DNA of 33,494 nucleotides from NCBI GenBank assembly GCA_964538375.1, contig CAZIFQ010000036.1, positions 1-33,494 of the forward strand, in the 5' to 3' direction. Numbering within the stretch: the first letter of the stretch is position 1; the number at the start of each line of letters is the position of its first letter. Origin of the DNA: JAUUZQ01 sp964538375. GTDB lineage: Bacteria > Bacteroidota > Bacteroidia > Bacteroidales > GCA-2748055. The position numbers and the translations under genes were made by a program. The notes under the pieces were generated by a model. That model ran no database searches and had not been told where the DNA came from. It saw only the letters and a program-made list of their open reading frames with translations. Shown here in pieces: positions 16,907 to 24,291 of this stretch.

Positions 16907-18079
16907 ATGCCAGATAAAGCACATATTACTCCGAAAGTCTTTAAATGGGCACGAGAGTCAGCTCGCATGACAGAGGAAATTGCTGCGGCAAAAGTTTCTG
17001 TTTCATCTGATAGGCTTATTGATTGGGAAGCTGGTAAAAGCAAACCTACGATACATCAAGCACAAACTTTAGCAAAAGCATACAGAAGACCATTTGCCCT
17101 CTTCTTTCTCCCTGATATTCCACAGGATTTTCAGCCACTTCAGGATTATAGAAAGAAAGGTTCAAAGGTATTGGGAACAGCGTCAATATTTATAATTAGA
17201 GAGATACAACAGAAGCAAGCCTGGATTAGTGAGGTTAATGAGCAAAACGAAGAAGAAAAGGTCCCTTTCGTCGGACGTTTTTCATTAAAGGATAATCCAG
17301 TAACAGTATCAAAAGATATACTTGCTACTTTGGATATTAATCCTCTGCAATATAAATATGAAAATCCTATAAAAGAATGGATTGACAAGGCAGAATCAAA
17401 TGGCATTTTCATTTCAAGAACAAGCTTCATTCACTCGAGATTAACATTAGATAGTAATGAAATTCAGGGATTTGCTATTTCAGATTTATATGCTCCTTTT
17501 ATCTTTATCAATTCTAGTGATTGGAATGCTCCGCAACTTTTCACATTAGTCCATGAATTGGCACACATCTGGATAGCAGAAACAGGAATATCAAATCTGA
17601 TTCAACCCATCATACGAAGTCAGGAAAAATATCATCCTATTGAGATGTTTTGCAATGAAGTTGCTGCAAATGCACTTATTCCATTAGAATATATTTCTGA
17701 ACTCAGTAAGTCTGATGCTATTACATCTGACCTAATTTTTACATATTCAAAGAATCTTGGAATAAGTTCTTTTGCTCTTCTAGTTAGAGCTCTAAATCTA
17801 AATTTGATCACATTCTCTGAATATTCATCTCTTAAACGTGAAGCAGATGTGGGGTTTCGCGATTTCTTGCAAAAAGAGAGTGAGAAAAAATCAAAACAAA
17901 AGCAAACGGAGGGTGGCCCAAATCCCTATCTTCTCAAGTTAAATAAGAATAGTAGATTGTTTACTCAAATAGTTCTGGACGCATATAAAGGAGGATTTGT
18001 TGACCCAAATATTGCAAGCAATTTACTTAATACTCCAACAAATAAATTCTCCAAATTAGAGGCACAACTATATAAATGA
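16907..18079 (+). CDS. XRE helix-turn-helix plus ImmA/IrrE metallopeptidase
   Basis: A 390-residue two-domain protein. Residues about 5-65 are a Cro/C1-type helix-turn-helix (KVFKWARESARMTEEIAAAK and the WEAGKSKPTIHQAQTLAKAY segment). Residues about 150-290 are an ImmA/IrrE (DUF955) metallopeptidase with the zinc motif H216-E-L-A-H220 and the downstream N-E-V-A-A-N-A-L-I-P helix. Such proteins act as self-regulating antitoxins or as proteases that remove a repressor. I start at the ATG at 16907 because an upstream TTG at 16892 overlaps the -7 box. The stop overlaps the DUF4411 gene by four bases (ATGA), so the two are coupled. The C-terminal 100 residues match no domain I know. Confidence 0.9.
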   Translation: MPDKAHITPKVFKWARESARMTEEIAAAKVSVSSDRLIDWEAGKSKPTIHQAQTLAKAYRRPFALFFLPDIPQDFQPLQDYRKKGSKVLGTASIFIIREIQQKQAWISEVNEQNEEEKVPFVGRFSLKDNPVTVSKDILATLDINPLQYKYENPIKEWIDKAESNGIFISRTSFIHSRLTLDSNEIQGFAISDLYAPFIFINSSDWNAPQLFTLVHELAHIWIAETGISNLIQPIIRSQEKYHPIEMFCNEVAANALIPLEYISELSKSDAITSDLIFTYSKNLGISSFALLVRALNLNLITFSEYSSLKREADVGFRDFLQKESEKKSKQKQTEGGPNPYLLKLNKNSRLFTQIVLDAYKGGFVDPNIASNLLNTPTNKFSKLEAQLYK

Positions 18080-18579
18080 TCTTCCAAGAAAAAATATTTT
18101 GTCTTGATACAAATGTGCTAATTCAAGCTTGGCAAAAATATTATTCACCTCTATTTTGTCCAGATTACTGGGATATTTTAAATCAGTTAGGTAAAAAAGG
18201 TTCGATATTTCTACCTCAGGCAGTATATGATGAAATTGCTACAACAGATGACGATCTGTTTAAGTGGTTAAAATCAAGTAGTATTCCTATTAAAAGAGTG
18301 GATGGAGTTGTAACAAATTGTTTACAAGAGATTTATTTGAGGAATGAACAACACAAATATCTTGTTGACAATACAAAACAAAGATCTCTTGCAGACCCTT
18401 GGGTAATTGCACATGCGATTAAAGAAAAGGCAACGGTTGTTACGAAGGAAGAAAAAGTCACCGCTTCAAACTCAAAGCGTATTAAAATACCAAACGTTTG
18501 TGATAATATGGGAATACAGTGGATTAATGATTTTCAATTTATTATTGAACAGGATCTCAAGTTCTCATGTACGTTGTAA
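18076..18579 (+). CDS. DUF4411 PIN-fold protein, probable toxin
   Basis: A 167-residue DUF4411 protein. The PIN-fold acidic residues can be placed: Asp11 in F-C-L-D-T-N-V-L-I-Q-A-W, Glu53 in Y-D-E-I and Asp107 in L-A-D-P-W-V-I-A-H-A, followed by the VVTKEEK strand and the conserved K-R-I-K-I-P-N-V-C block. PIN domains are metal-dependent ribonucleases, and DUF4411 genes are typically paired with an XRE-ImmA/IrrE gene, as here, with a four-base overlap. The pair is therefore a probable type II toxin-antitoxin module. It is unrelated to the flanking envelope genes and may be a mobile insert. After the stop, 18580-18845 holds no gene and no obvious terminator. Confidence 0.85.
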   Translation: MIFQEKIFCLDTNVLIQAWQKYYSPLFCPDYWDILNQLGKKGSIFLPQAVYDEIATTDDDLFKWLKSSSIPIKRVDGVVTNCLQEIYLRNEQHKYLVDNTKQRSLADPWVIAHAIKEKATVVTKEEKVTASNSKRIKIPNVCDNMGIQWINDFQFIIEQDLKFSCTL

Positions 18580-18845
18580 TAAGAATTTGCTACAAATAAA
18601 CGAACCACCAATATGGTATAATTTATTACCTTAATTCAACTCAAATAATTGACTATAAAACCTATCATGGCAATTTTACCCATGCCCATCCGCTAAATTA
18701 AATATGCAATCAAATGTTGCTCTTAACATCCCGTTAATCGATCGCCTTATTGCAGATAGTCCTCAGAAAAGAAGGGATTCTTTCATTTTTATTTATGTAT
18801 TTCTTTTTCTATCTTCATAATAATCTTCAACTAAAGCCCTTTACA

Positions 18846-19772
18846 ATGAGATATTCCTTTCTTTTATCGTTAATAATTATCTCCAGCTTTGCCCAAATTT
18901 ATGCCCAAAACTTCGAGTTAAAAGGACTTGAAATCTATAACCCTGTCTATTTTAATCCAGCATTTACTTCATCGGACAAATTGATTCAGACAGATGTATT
19001 GGCTTACGATTTTAAAATTAACAACGGATATTGGATCAATGCAATGAGCAGCTTACCTAACACAAATAGCTCAGTTGGATTAAGCGTTGGAGGTAGTAAA
19101 TACTTTAAAGGGTATTCCAGTTTAGAACGGGACAGAAGCGATGAAAATGTTTCTGCTCAGGGAAAAAACATCGGTATTTCTTATGCTTATAACCATAGTT
19201 TTACCGAACATTTAAATCTTAGTGGAGGAGTCAGGCTGATACATAGCATTGCAAATTTTTCTGATTCTACAACAAATCTTAAATCCATGAATTCTGGTTC
19301 ACTACACACCGGCTTGAAAATAGAGTATCACAAGCTCTATGCCGGAATAAGTGTAAGTAATGGATTATATCTTTGGAGCAAGAGAGAGAATGAAGCAAAT
19401 GAAATTGAAGTTACAAGGGATAAAATATCGCCTGTCATAAACTCAAACTTTATTGCCGGATATAGTCTTGGTGGAGAAAGAAGGGTGAACATTGATCCTG
19501 TCATAGGGTTTCGGTATGCAAAGTCTTTTGATAGCGACTACTCTGACTTTGGGTTCTATGGCGGGGGAAATATAATCTTTGTAAAAACTATTGGCATAGG
19601 CTTTACAGCTGGGAGTATGTTCTCTTTAACTACTTCTGTAACCATACTCGACAGAGTAAGTCTTATGCTTGGGGTTTACCAAATTGAACTTGACAACAAT
19701 CTTGCAAATAATGATTATTCTCTTGGTTTTGATCCTTTAGAATTCATTGTCCAGCTAAGAATCAAATTATAG
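18846..19772 (+). CDS. PorP/SprF-like outer-membrane protein
   Basis: A 308-residue protein resembling the PorP/SprF family of T9SS-linked outer-membrane barrels. I start at the ATG at 18846, which gives a good signal peptide (MRYSFLLSLIIISSFAQIYAQ); a start 32 codons earlier has no support. Family features are the N-P-V-Y-F-N-P-A-F segment soon after the cleavage site, strands such as NIGISYAYNHSFTEHLNLSG, and a C-terminal V-Q-L-R-I-K-L strand. PorP/SprF proteins take part in export or anchoring of T9SS cargo. Here the neighbour ten bases downstream is a DUF4249 gene rather than a large adhesin gene, so its role may differ. The family call is moderate because the usual N-P-A-Y-A-G motif is altered. 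Confidence 0.65.
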   Translation: MRYSFLLSLIIISSFAQIYAQNFELKGLEIYNPVYFNPAFTSSDKLIQTDVLAYDFKINNGYWINAMSSLPNTNSSVGLSVGGSKYFKGYSSLERDRSDENVSAQGKNIGISYAYNHSFTEHLNLSGGVRLIHSIANFSDSTTNLKSMNSGSLHTGLKIEYHKLYAGISVSNGLYLWSKRENEANEIEVTRDKISPVINSNFIAGYSLGGERRVNIDPVIGFRYAKSFDSDYSDFGFYGGGNIIFVKTIGIGFTAGSMFSLTTSVTILDRVSLMLGVYQIELDNNLANNDYSLGFDPLEFIVQLRIKL

Positions 19773-19781
19773 TCAGGAATT

Positions 19782-20711
19782 ATGTGGCTGAAAGGTAAAA
19801 TCAAATATGCATTCTTCCTCCTTCTTTTATTTCCGTAAATCCTTGTCTCTTGTGTAAAACTTATCAGTGATGAGTTTCCTGATTTTGAAATGGTACCAGC
19901 AATAAACTGTATTTTAATATCCGGAGAGAAATTAAGTCTTCATGTTTCATTGGCTGAAAAGATAGATTCCATTGAGCTTACACTTGTTGAGAATGCAATT
20001 GTGCAGGTAAGGCAGAGAGAGTCAGAAAGTTTTCAGCTTAATTACGAGGATAATGGGATCTACACATCTGATAATCTTGTTGAGCATGGCACCGCATATA
20101 GCGTTTCAGTCATTCTGGACGAGTATCAGGTGATAACTGCCCATGATTCCGTACCCACCCCTAGCGTGATTTCCATCATCAGCCATACCAATACCGCAAA
20201 ACTCAATGAAGAAGGATCTTTTTTGGCCGGGATTGAATTGGGTTTTGCTGATGATCCCATAACCGAGAATTATTATGAGCTTTTAATGTTTAAAAGAGAA
20301 GAAGAACATTTGGGACTAACCTATCCATTCAACGAGCAGAGCAAAATATTGTTAAATGAAGGATTTGAACCATTTTCTACGGAAATCCTGGTGTTCAGCG
20401 ATGAGTTAATTGATAAGGAGGAAGTTTCGATGAATCTAATTTATCAATCTTCATATAGATCAAGCCGTTATCAGAAAATTAGGGAACATACCCTGATAGT
20501 AGAATTAAGACACATAAGTAAAGAATACTACATGTTTAAAAAGTCCCAGTATTTCTATGAAAATACGCTCTATGCAGATTTCATTGAAGGAACAGCAATT
20601 GCCTATCCTATTTATTCAAATGTAGAAAATGGACTTGGAATCATGGCTTCTTATTCCAGTTCGCTTGATTCAGTTTTTATAGAAGCAGATACAATACAAT
20701 TTTCCCAATAG
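19782..20711 (+). pseudogene. DUF4249 lipoprotein gene with a stop codon in its signal peptide
   Basis: The ATG at 19782 opens a frame MWLKGKIKYAFFLLLLFP, then TAA at 19836, then ILVSC and 290 more in-frame residues with no further stop. Joined, this is a textbook lipoprotein signal peptide with the lipobox L-V-S-C. The remainder is a DUF4249 protein (ILISGEKLSLHVSLA near the start, N-G-I-Y-T-S, and the C-terminal Y-S-N-V-E-N-G-L-G-I-M block). Translation from the internal ATG at 19890 would lack export signal and lipid Cys. An A-GGAA ribosome site lies before the first ATG, ten bases after the PorP-like stop. Either a recent single-base nonsense mutation or a sequencing error explains the TAA. 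Confidence 0.85.
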
Positions 20712-20741
20712 TATAGATGAATTGCTTCAAACATATATTGG

Positions 20742-20906
20742 TTATGTCACACCCGGATAGGACTGGCCTCGTTGGCTGGTTGCTCAAAGGAAAGTGCCAT
20801 CCATGTTTTGACACGTTTTCATAACGATGGCATCATTGAACTTAAGGAAAAACATGTTACCATTATTGATCCACACAGATTAGACCTGATAATCAGACAA
20901 GGATAA
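20742..20906 (+). pseudogene. C-terminal relic of a Crp/Fnr-family regulator
   Basis: In the frame ending at the TAA at 20904 one reads GLASLAGCSKESAIHVLTRF followed by H-N-D-G-I-I-E-L-K and H-V-T-I-I-D, then a short tail. This is the Crp/Fnr winged helix: recognition helix S-K-E-S-A-I-H-V-L, then the D-G-I-I-E-L wing. No start codon and no cyclic-nucleotide-binding domain remain; upstream sequence is unrelated. It is a 5'-deleted relic of about 50 codons. The remaining gap up to 21020 shows no other feature. Confidence 0.75.
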
Positions 20907-21020
20907 AGTGAACAAGAAATCCTGTTCCCGGCAAAAGCATGGAATTTTTCTTCTCCTTTCTATTATCTTCATACATTGAAACGTACATGAACTTTGTTGA
21001 TCAAAAACCTCGCATAAGAA

Positions 21021-22133
21021 ATGTTTAAAAATCGAAATCTATTACCGCTGTTGCTGGTTCTATTGCTAATCTTTAGTTGCAGTAACCATGAAAATACGGG
21101 TGAATCCAAATTAAACCTTGATTCAGAAATTGATAGTGTTTATCAATTGACGCCTGACCAGGCCAATAAGCTGGCTGAGCTGCCCCTGGCCTGTATGCAG
21201 ACCGAATATCCGAATAAGCTGGGGCAAACTATTGGCAGTGGTGATGACCTGGGGGAACCAAATACGCTTCACCCTGCATTTTACGGGTGTTTTGATTGGC
21301 ATTCTGCAGTTCACGGACACTGGTCGCTGGTGAAGCTCTTAAAAGCGTTTCCTGAACTGGAAAAAGCTGATGAAATAAGAATGAAGCTTGCGGAAAACAT
21401 CTCTTCAGACAATATTGAAAAAGAAATTCTTTATTTCATGGGAGAACACAACACTTCTTACGAAAGAACTTATGGCTGGGCATGGCTGCTGAAACTGGCT
21501 GAAGAGCTCTATACATGGGATGACACGCTGGCGAAAGAACTGGAGCAGAACCTTCAACCTTTGACTGAACTTATCGTAAACAAATACATTGAATTCCTGC
21601 CAAAACTGGTATATCCCATCCGGGTTGGAGAACATACCAACACTGCTTTTGGACTTTCCTTTGCATGGGATTATGCAAACACCACTGGTAATGGTAAACT
21701 GATGAAAAGCATTGAGAAACGAGCCAGGGACTTTTACCTGGCAGATTCAGATTGTCCCATAAGCTGGGAACCCAGCGGTTACGACTTCCTCTCCCCTTGC
21801 CTGGAAGAAATGGACCTGATGAGAAGGGTGCTGAATGCTACTGAGTTTGCAGAATGGATGACAAGCTTTGCCCCACAATTACTCGACATTAATTTCGAAC
21901 TTCCTCCCGGTATGGTTTCTGACCGAACAGATGGAAAACTAGTACATCTCGATGGTCTGAATTTCAGTCGTGCCTGGGTTTTATTCGGACTTGCAAAGCA
22001 ATACCCTGAATACAGTCATTTAACAAAAATTGCAGAAGAGCATATCTCCTATTCCCTGCCCAATTTATTTGGCGATGGATATGAAGGTGGACATTGGTTG
22101 GGCACTTTTGCCATTTATGCACTTGACAGGTAA
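21021..22133 (+). CDS. DUF2891 lipoprotein
   Basis: A 370-residue protein of the DUF2891 family. The N-terminus is a lipoprotein signal with lipobox I-F-S-C (Cys20), so it is probably tethered to a membrane. The family hallmark HPAFYGCFDWHSAVHGHW is at residues 84-101, with W-E-P-S-G-Y-D-F-L-S-P, L-D-G-L-N-F-S-R-A-W and E-G-G-H-W-L-G-T-F-A towards the end; the helix-rich layout suggests an alpha/alpha toroid like some glycoside-active proteins, but the activity is not known. It stands alone: relic upstream, and a convergent flavoprotein gene 13 bases downstream. Confidence 0.85.
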   Translation: MFKNRNLLPLLLVLLLIFSCSNHENTGESKLNLDSEIDSVYQLTPDQANKLAELPLACMQTEYPNKLGQTIGSGDDLGEPNTLHPAFYGCFDWHSAVHGHWSLVKLLKAFPELEKADEIRMKLAENISSDNIEKEILYFMGEHNTSYERTYGWAWLLKLAEELYTWDDTLAKELEQNLQPLTELIVNKYIEFLPKLVYPIRVGEHTNTAFGLSFAWDYANTTGNGKLMKSIEKRARDFYLADSDCPISWEPSGYDFLSPCLEEMDLMRRVLNATEFAEWMTSFAPQLLDINFELPPGMVSDRTDGKLVHLDGLNFSRAWVLFGLAKQYPEYSHLTKIAEEHISYSLPNLFGDGYEGGHWLGTFAIYALDR

Positions 22134-22146
22134 GTTTCGAATTGTA

Positions 22147-23388
22147 TTACTTCTGTATGCAGGCATCCCCTGCCAACCAACCTGTTGAATAAGCGATTTG
22201 CAGGTTATATCCACCTGTTTCGGCATCCACATCGATCATTTCACCTGCGAAATAGAGCCCCTTGACTAATTTCGACTCCATTGTTTTTGGAGATATCTCC
22301 CTGGTGGATACACCTCCTGAAGTAATGATGGCTTCTTTAAACGAACGGTGTTTGCTTACTGTGAAAGACAAGTTTTTCAATAAATGTCGGATCTGTTTTC
22401 TCTCCTTTGCAGATACCTGGTGACATTCTTTCTCCGGATCAATGCTAAGCATCTTAATAAAAACAGGAACCATCGTAGCTGGAAGCCAGAACTTAATGAT
22501 ATTCACTAATCTTTTCTTCCCATGCTCATTCAGGTCCCGAACCAACCTTGCATCCAGCTTCTGCTCATCCAATGCCGGTTTCAAGTCTATTGTAAATTCA
22601 ACTTTTTTCTTTTCATTTAAGGCCTTTACAGCGATCCTGCTTAATGTCAATATAATAGGACCTGACAAACCGAAGTGAGTGAAAATCATTTCACCAAAAT
22701 CTTCTCCTGCCTTCTTTCCATCTACCCATATCACGGCACTCACATTTCTCAGGTTGAGTCCTTGAAGAGCCTGGGCCAGGTCTCCTTCTGTTTCTAATGG
22801 TACAAGTGCAGGAATGGCCTCTTCAATGCTATGTCCAACAGCTTTGGCAAGCTGGTATCCATCACCATTCGATCCGGTTGCCGGGTATGACTTCCCTCCT
22901 GTAGCGAGAATAACACTCCGGGCCTTCATCTCCCTTCCATTCACAATAACTCCCTCTACAACACCGTCTTTTAGCAACAGCTTTTCAACCCGCTGTCCAC
23001 AGTGAATTTCAACTTTGAGTTTCTTTACCCAGCTAAGCAATGCTTTGAGCACGTCGGATGATTTATTGCTGACCGGGAAATAGCGACCTCCTCGCTCCAG
23101 TGTTGATTCAACTCCATTTTCTTTAAGCAAACTAATGATATCTTCAGAAAAGAAACGGGAAAAAGCGTTTCTCAAAAACCTTCCGTCGGGATACACATGA
23201 GTGATAAATTCTCCAATAGCAGCATCATTGGTAATATTGCACCTTCCTTTGCCTGTAATCAGCAGTTTTCGTCCCTCCTGCCTCATTTTCTCCAGCACCA
23301 ACACTCTCCCACCAAGCTCTGCCGCTCTTCCGGCTGCCAGCAGACCTGCAGGTCCGGCTCCTACTACTATTACATCATAATCTGTCAT
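22147..23388 (-). CDS. BaiN/YhiN (HI0933-like) FAD-dependent oxidoreductase
   Basis: A 413-residue flavoprotein. The N-terminal dinucleotide-binding motif V-V-G-A-G-P-A-G-L-L-A-A-G lies at residues 8-20, followed by GRKLLITGKGRCNITN (39-54), the signature of the HI0933-like family that includes BaiN and RdsA. The C-terminal G-L-Y-F-A-G-E-M-I-D-V-D-A-E-T-G-G-Y-N-L-Q block, which closes the FAD site, is also complete. It probably reduces a small cytoplasmic substrate; the physiological one is not known for most members. I start at the ATG ending at 23388; a TTG three codons earlier is less likely. The gene is convergent with the DUF2891 gene. Confidence 0.92.
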   Translation of the reverse strand: MTDYDVIVVGAGPAGLLAAGRAAELGGRVLVLEKMRQEGRKLLITGKGRCNITNDAAIGEFITHVYPDGRFLRNAFSRFFSEDIISLLKENGVESTLERGGRYFPVSNKSSDVLKALLSWVKKLKVEIHCGQRVEKLLLKDGVVEGVIVNGREMKARSVILATGGKSYPATGSNGDGYQLAKAVGHSIEEAIPALVPLETEGDLAQALQGLNLRNVSAVIWVDGKKAGEDFGEMIFTHFGLSGPIILTLSRIAVKALNEKKKVEFTIDLKPALDEQKLDARLVRDLNEHGKKRLVNIIKFWLPATMVPVFIKMLSIDPEKECHQVSAKERKQIRHLLKNLSFTVSKHRSFKEAIITSGGVSTREISPKTMESKLVKGLYFAGEMIDVDAETGGYNLQIAYSTGWLAGDACIQK

Positions 23389-23412
23389 AGGAAGCAAAGG
23401 TATAGAAACAAG

Positions 23413-23500
23413 TGAAAAGGAAAAAGGAAAAAGGAAAAAGAGCCCTCACCATAGCCCTCACCCTCACCCTAGCCCTCTCCCGCTGGGAGAGGGAATTCCC
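23413..23500. repeat. A-rich tract and CCCTCACCCT palindromic repeat
   Basis: A run of AAAAGG units (23413-23440) is followed by three CCCTCACC-type units and a perfect nine-base hairpin, CCCTCTCCC (23473-23481) with GGGAGAGGG (23485-23493) over a three-base loop, then the palindrome GGGAATTCCC. It is a dispersed intergenic palindrome; related copies are at 23625 and 27346. Confidence 0.8.
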
Positions 23501-23595
23501 TCCGAATAAATATCAGAATATATTTATCTGTATGATCCTGTCATACCGAGTTTCATACTAACTATTAACATTAAGTATTATACTGCGCTTGTCCA

Positions 23596-23725
23596 CCATT
23601 TTGCCCCCGGCAAAATGGAGTGCCCCCTTCTCCCCTGGGAGAAGGGACGGGGTTGAGGGTAATGATAAGCAAGAGAAGGGCCGGGGTTGAGGGTGATGAC
23701 ACAAAGGAAAAGGGCCGAAATAAGA
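23596..23725. repeat. two further perfect hairpins and G-rich repeats
   Basis: CCATTTTGCC (23596-23605) pairs with GGCAAAATGG (23609-23618) over CCC. CCCTTCTCCC (23625-23634) pairs with GGGAGAAGGG (23637-23646) over two bases. GGGG-TTGAGGGTAATGA at about 23650 is then repeated as GGGG-TTGAGGGTGATGA at about 23683. Together with the preceding block this fills the gap between the flavoprotein and lipoprotein genes; no gene is present. Either hairpin could help end the minus-strand transcript that stops at 23762. Confidence 0.8.
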
Positions 23726-23761
23726 GATCACCCTGCCAGCCCAATAAACTTTTACAATATC

Positions 23762-24286
23762 CTACTCTACTTCAATAATTGTATCAAGCAAATACTCATC
23801 GCCGTTTTCATATTTGTAACTTAATATACCTGTTTTAGAGTGATATTGAGTCTTATATATTAAAGAATCAGCTCCCTGCAAATCATTCTCACAGACATAT
23901 ACATTTCTGTATTTTTTATCATTAATCTCAACATCATAAGTTGGATCATCTGGATTGAATATTAGTGAAGGATTGGACATATATTCAATTCCAATCCAAT
24001 ATGGAGCTACTGTAAAAGCAACAAACTGCTCACCGTTTGTTTTCTTGAAACCAACGATAATCTGTTCATAATTTTCTATATCATTATATCCTCTACCATA
24101 TTTAGTTACCTCAAGAGTATCGATCCTAGCATCATCATCAGTTGAATAGATAAGAATATCTCCAACCTGATACTCTATTATTAAATCTCTACTTAAATTA
24201 TTTTGGGGTGGACCAAAAATCCACTCGCACGATGATAGAATCATAATAATTAGAAAAAACAATGAGATAATCTCTAATCTTTTCAT
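23762..24286 (-). CDS. lipoprotein of unknown function, last gene of the S74-T9SS operon
   Basis: A 174-residue predicted lipoprotein with lipobox L-S-S-C (Cys20). After that, the sequence is strand-rich (VGDILIYSTDDDARIDTLEV, EQFVAFTVAPYWIGIEYMS, YKTQYHSKTGILSYKYENGD), which suggests a small beta protein, perhaps like the DUF-type lipoproteins found beside T9SS cargo. I do not recognise a family. It starts five bases after the stop of the 700-residue T9SS cargo gene, so it is almost certainly in that operon. A role in holding or retaining the cargo at the outer membrane is only an inference from context. Confidence 0.65.
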   Translation of the reverse strand: MKRLEIISLFFLIIMILSSCEWIFGPPQNNLSRDLIIEYQVGDILIYSTDDDARIDTLEVTKYGRGYNDIENYEQIIVGFKKTNGEQFVAFTVAPYWIGIEYMSNPSLIFNPDDPTYDVEINDKKYRNVYVCENDLQGADSLIYKTQYHSKTGILSYKYENGDEYLLDTIIEVE

Positions 24287-24291
24287 TAGTC

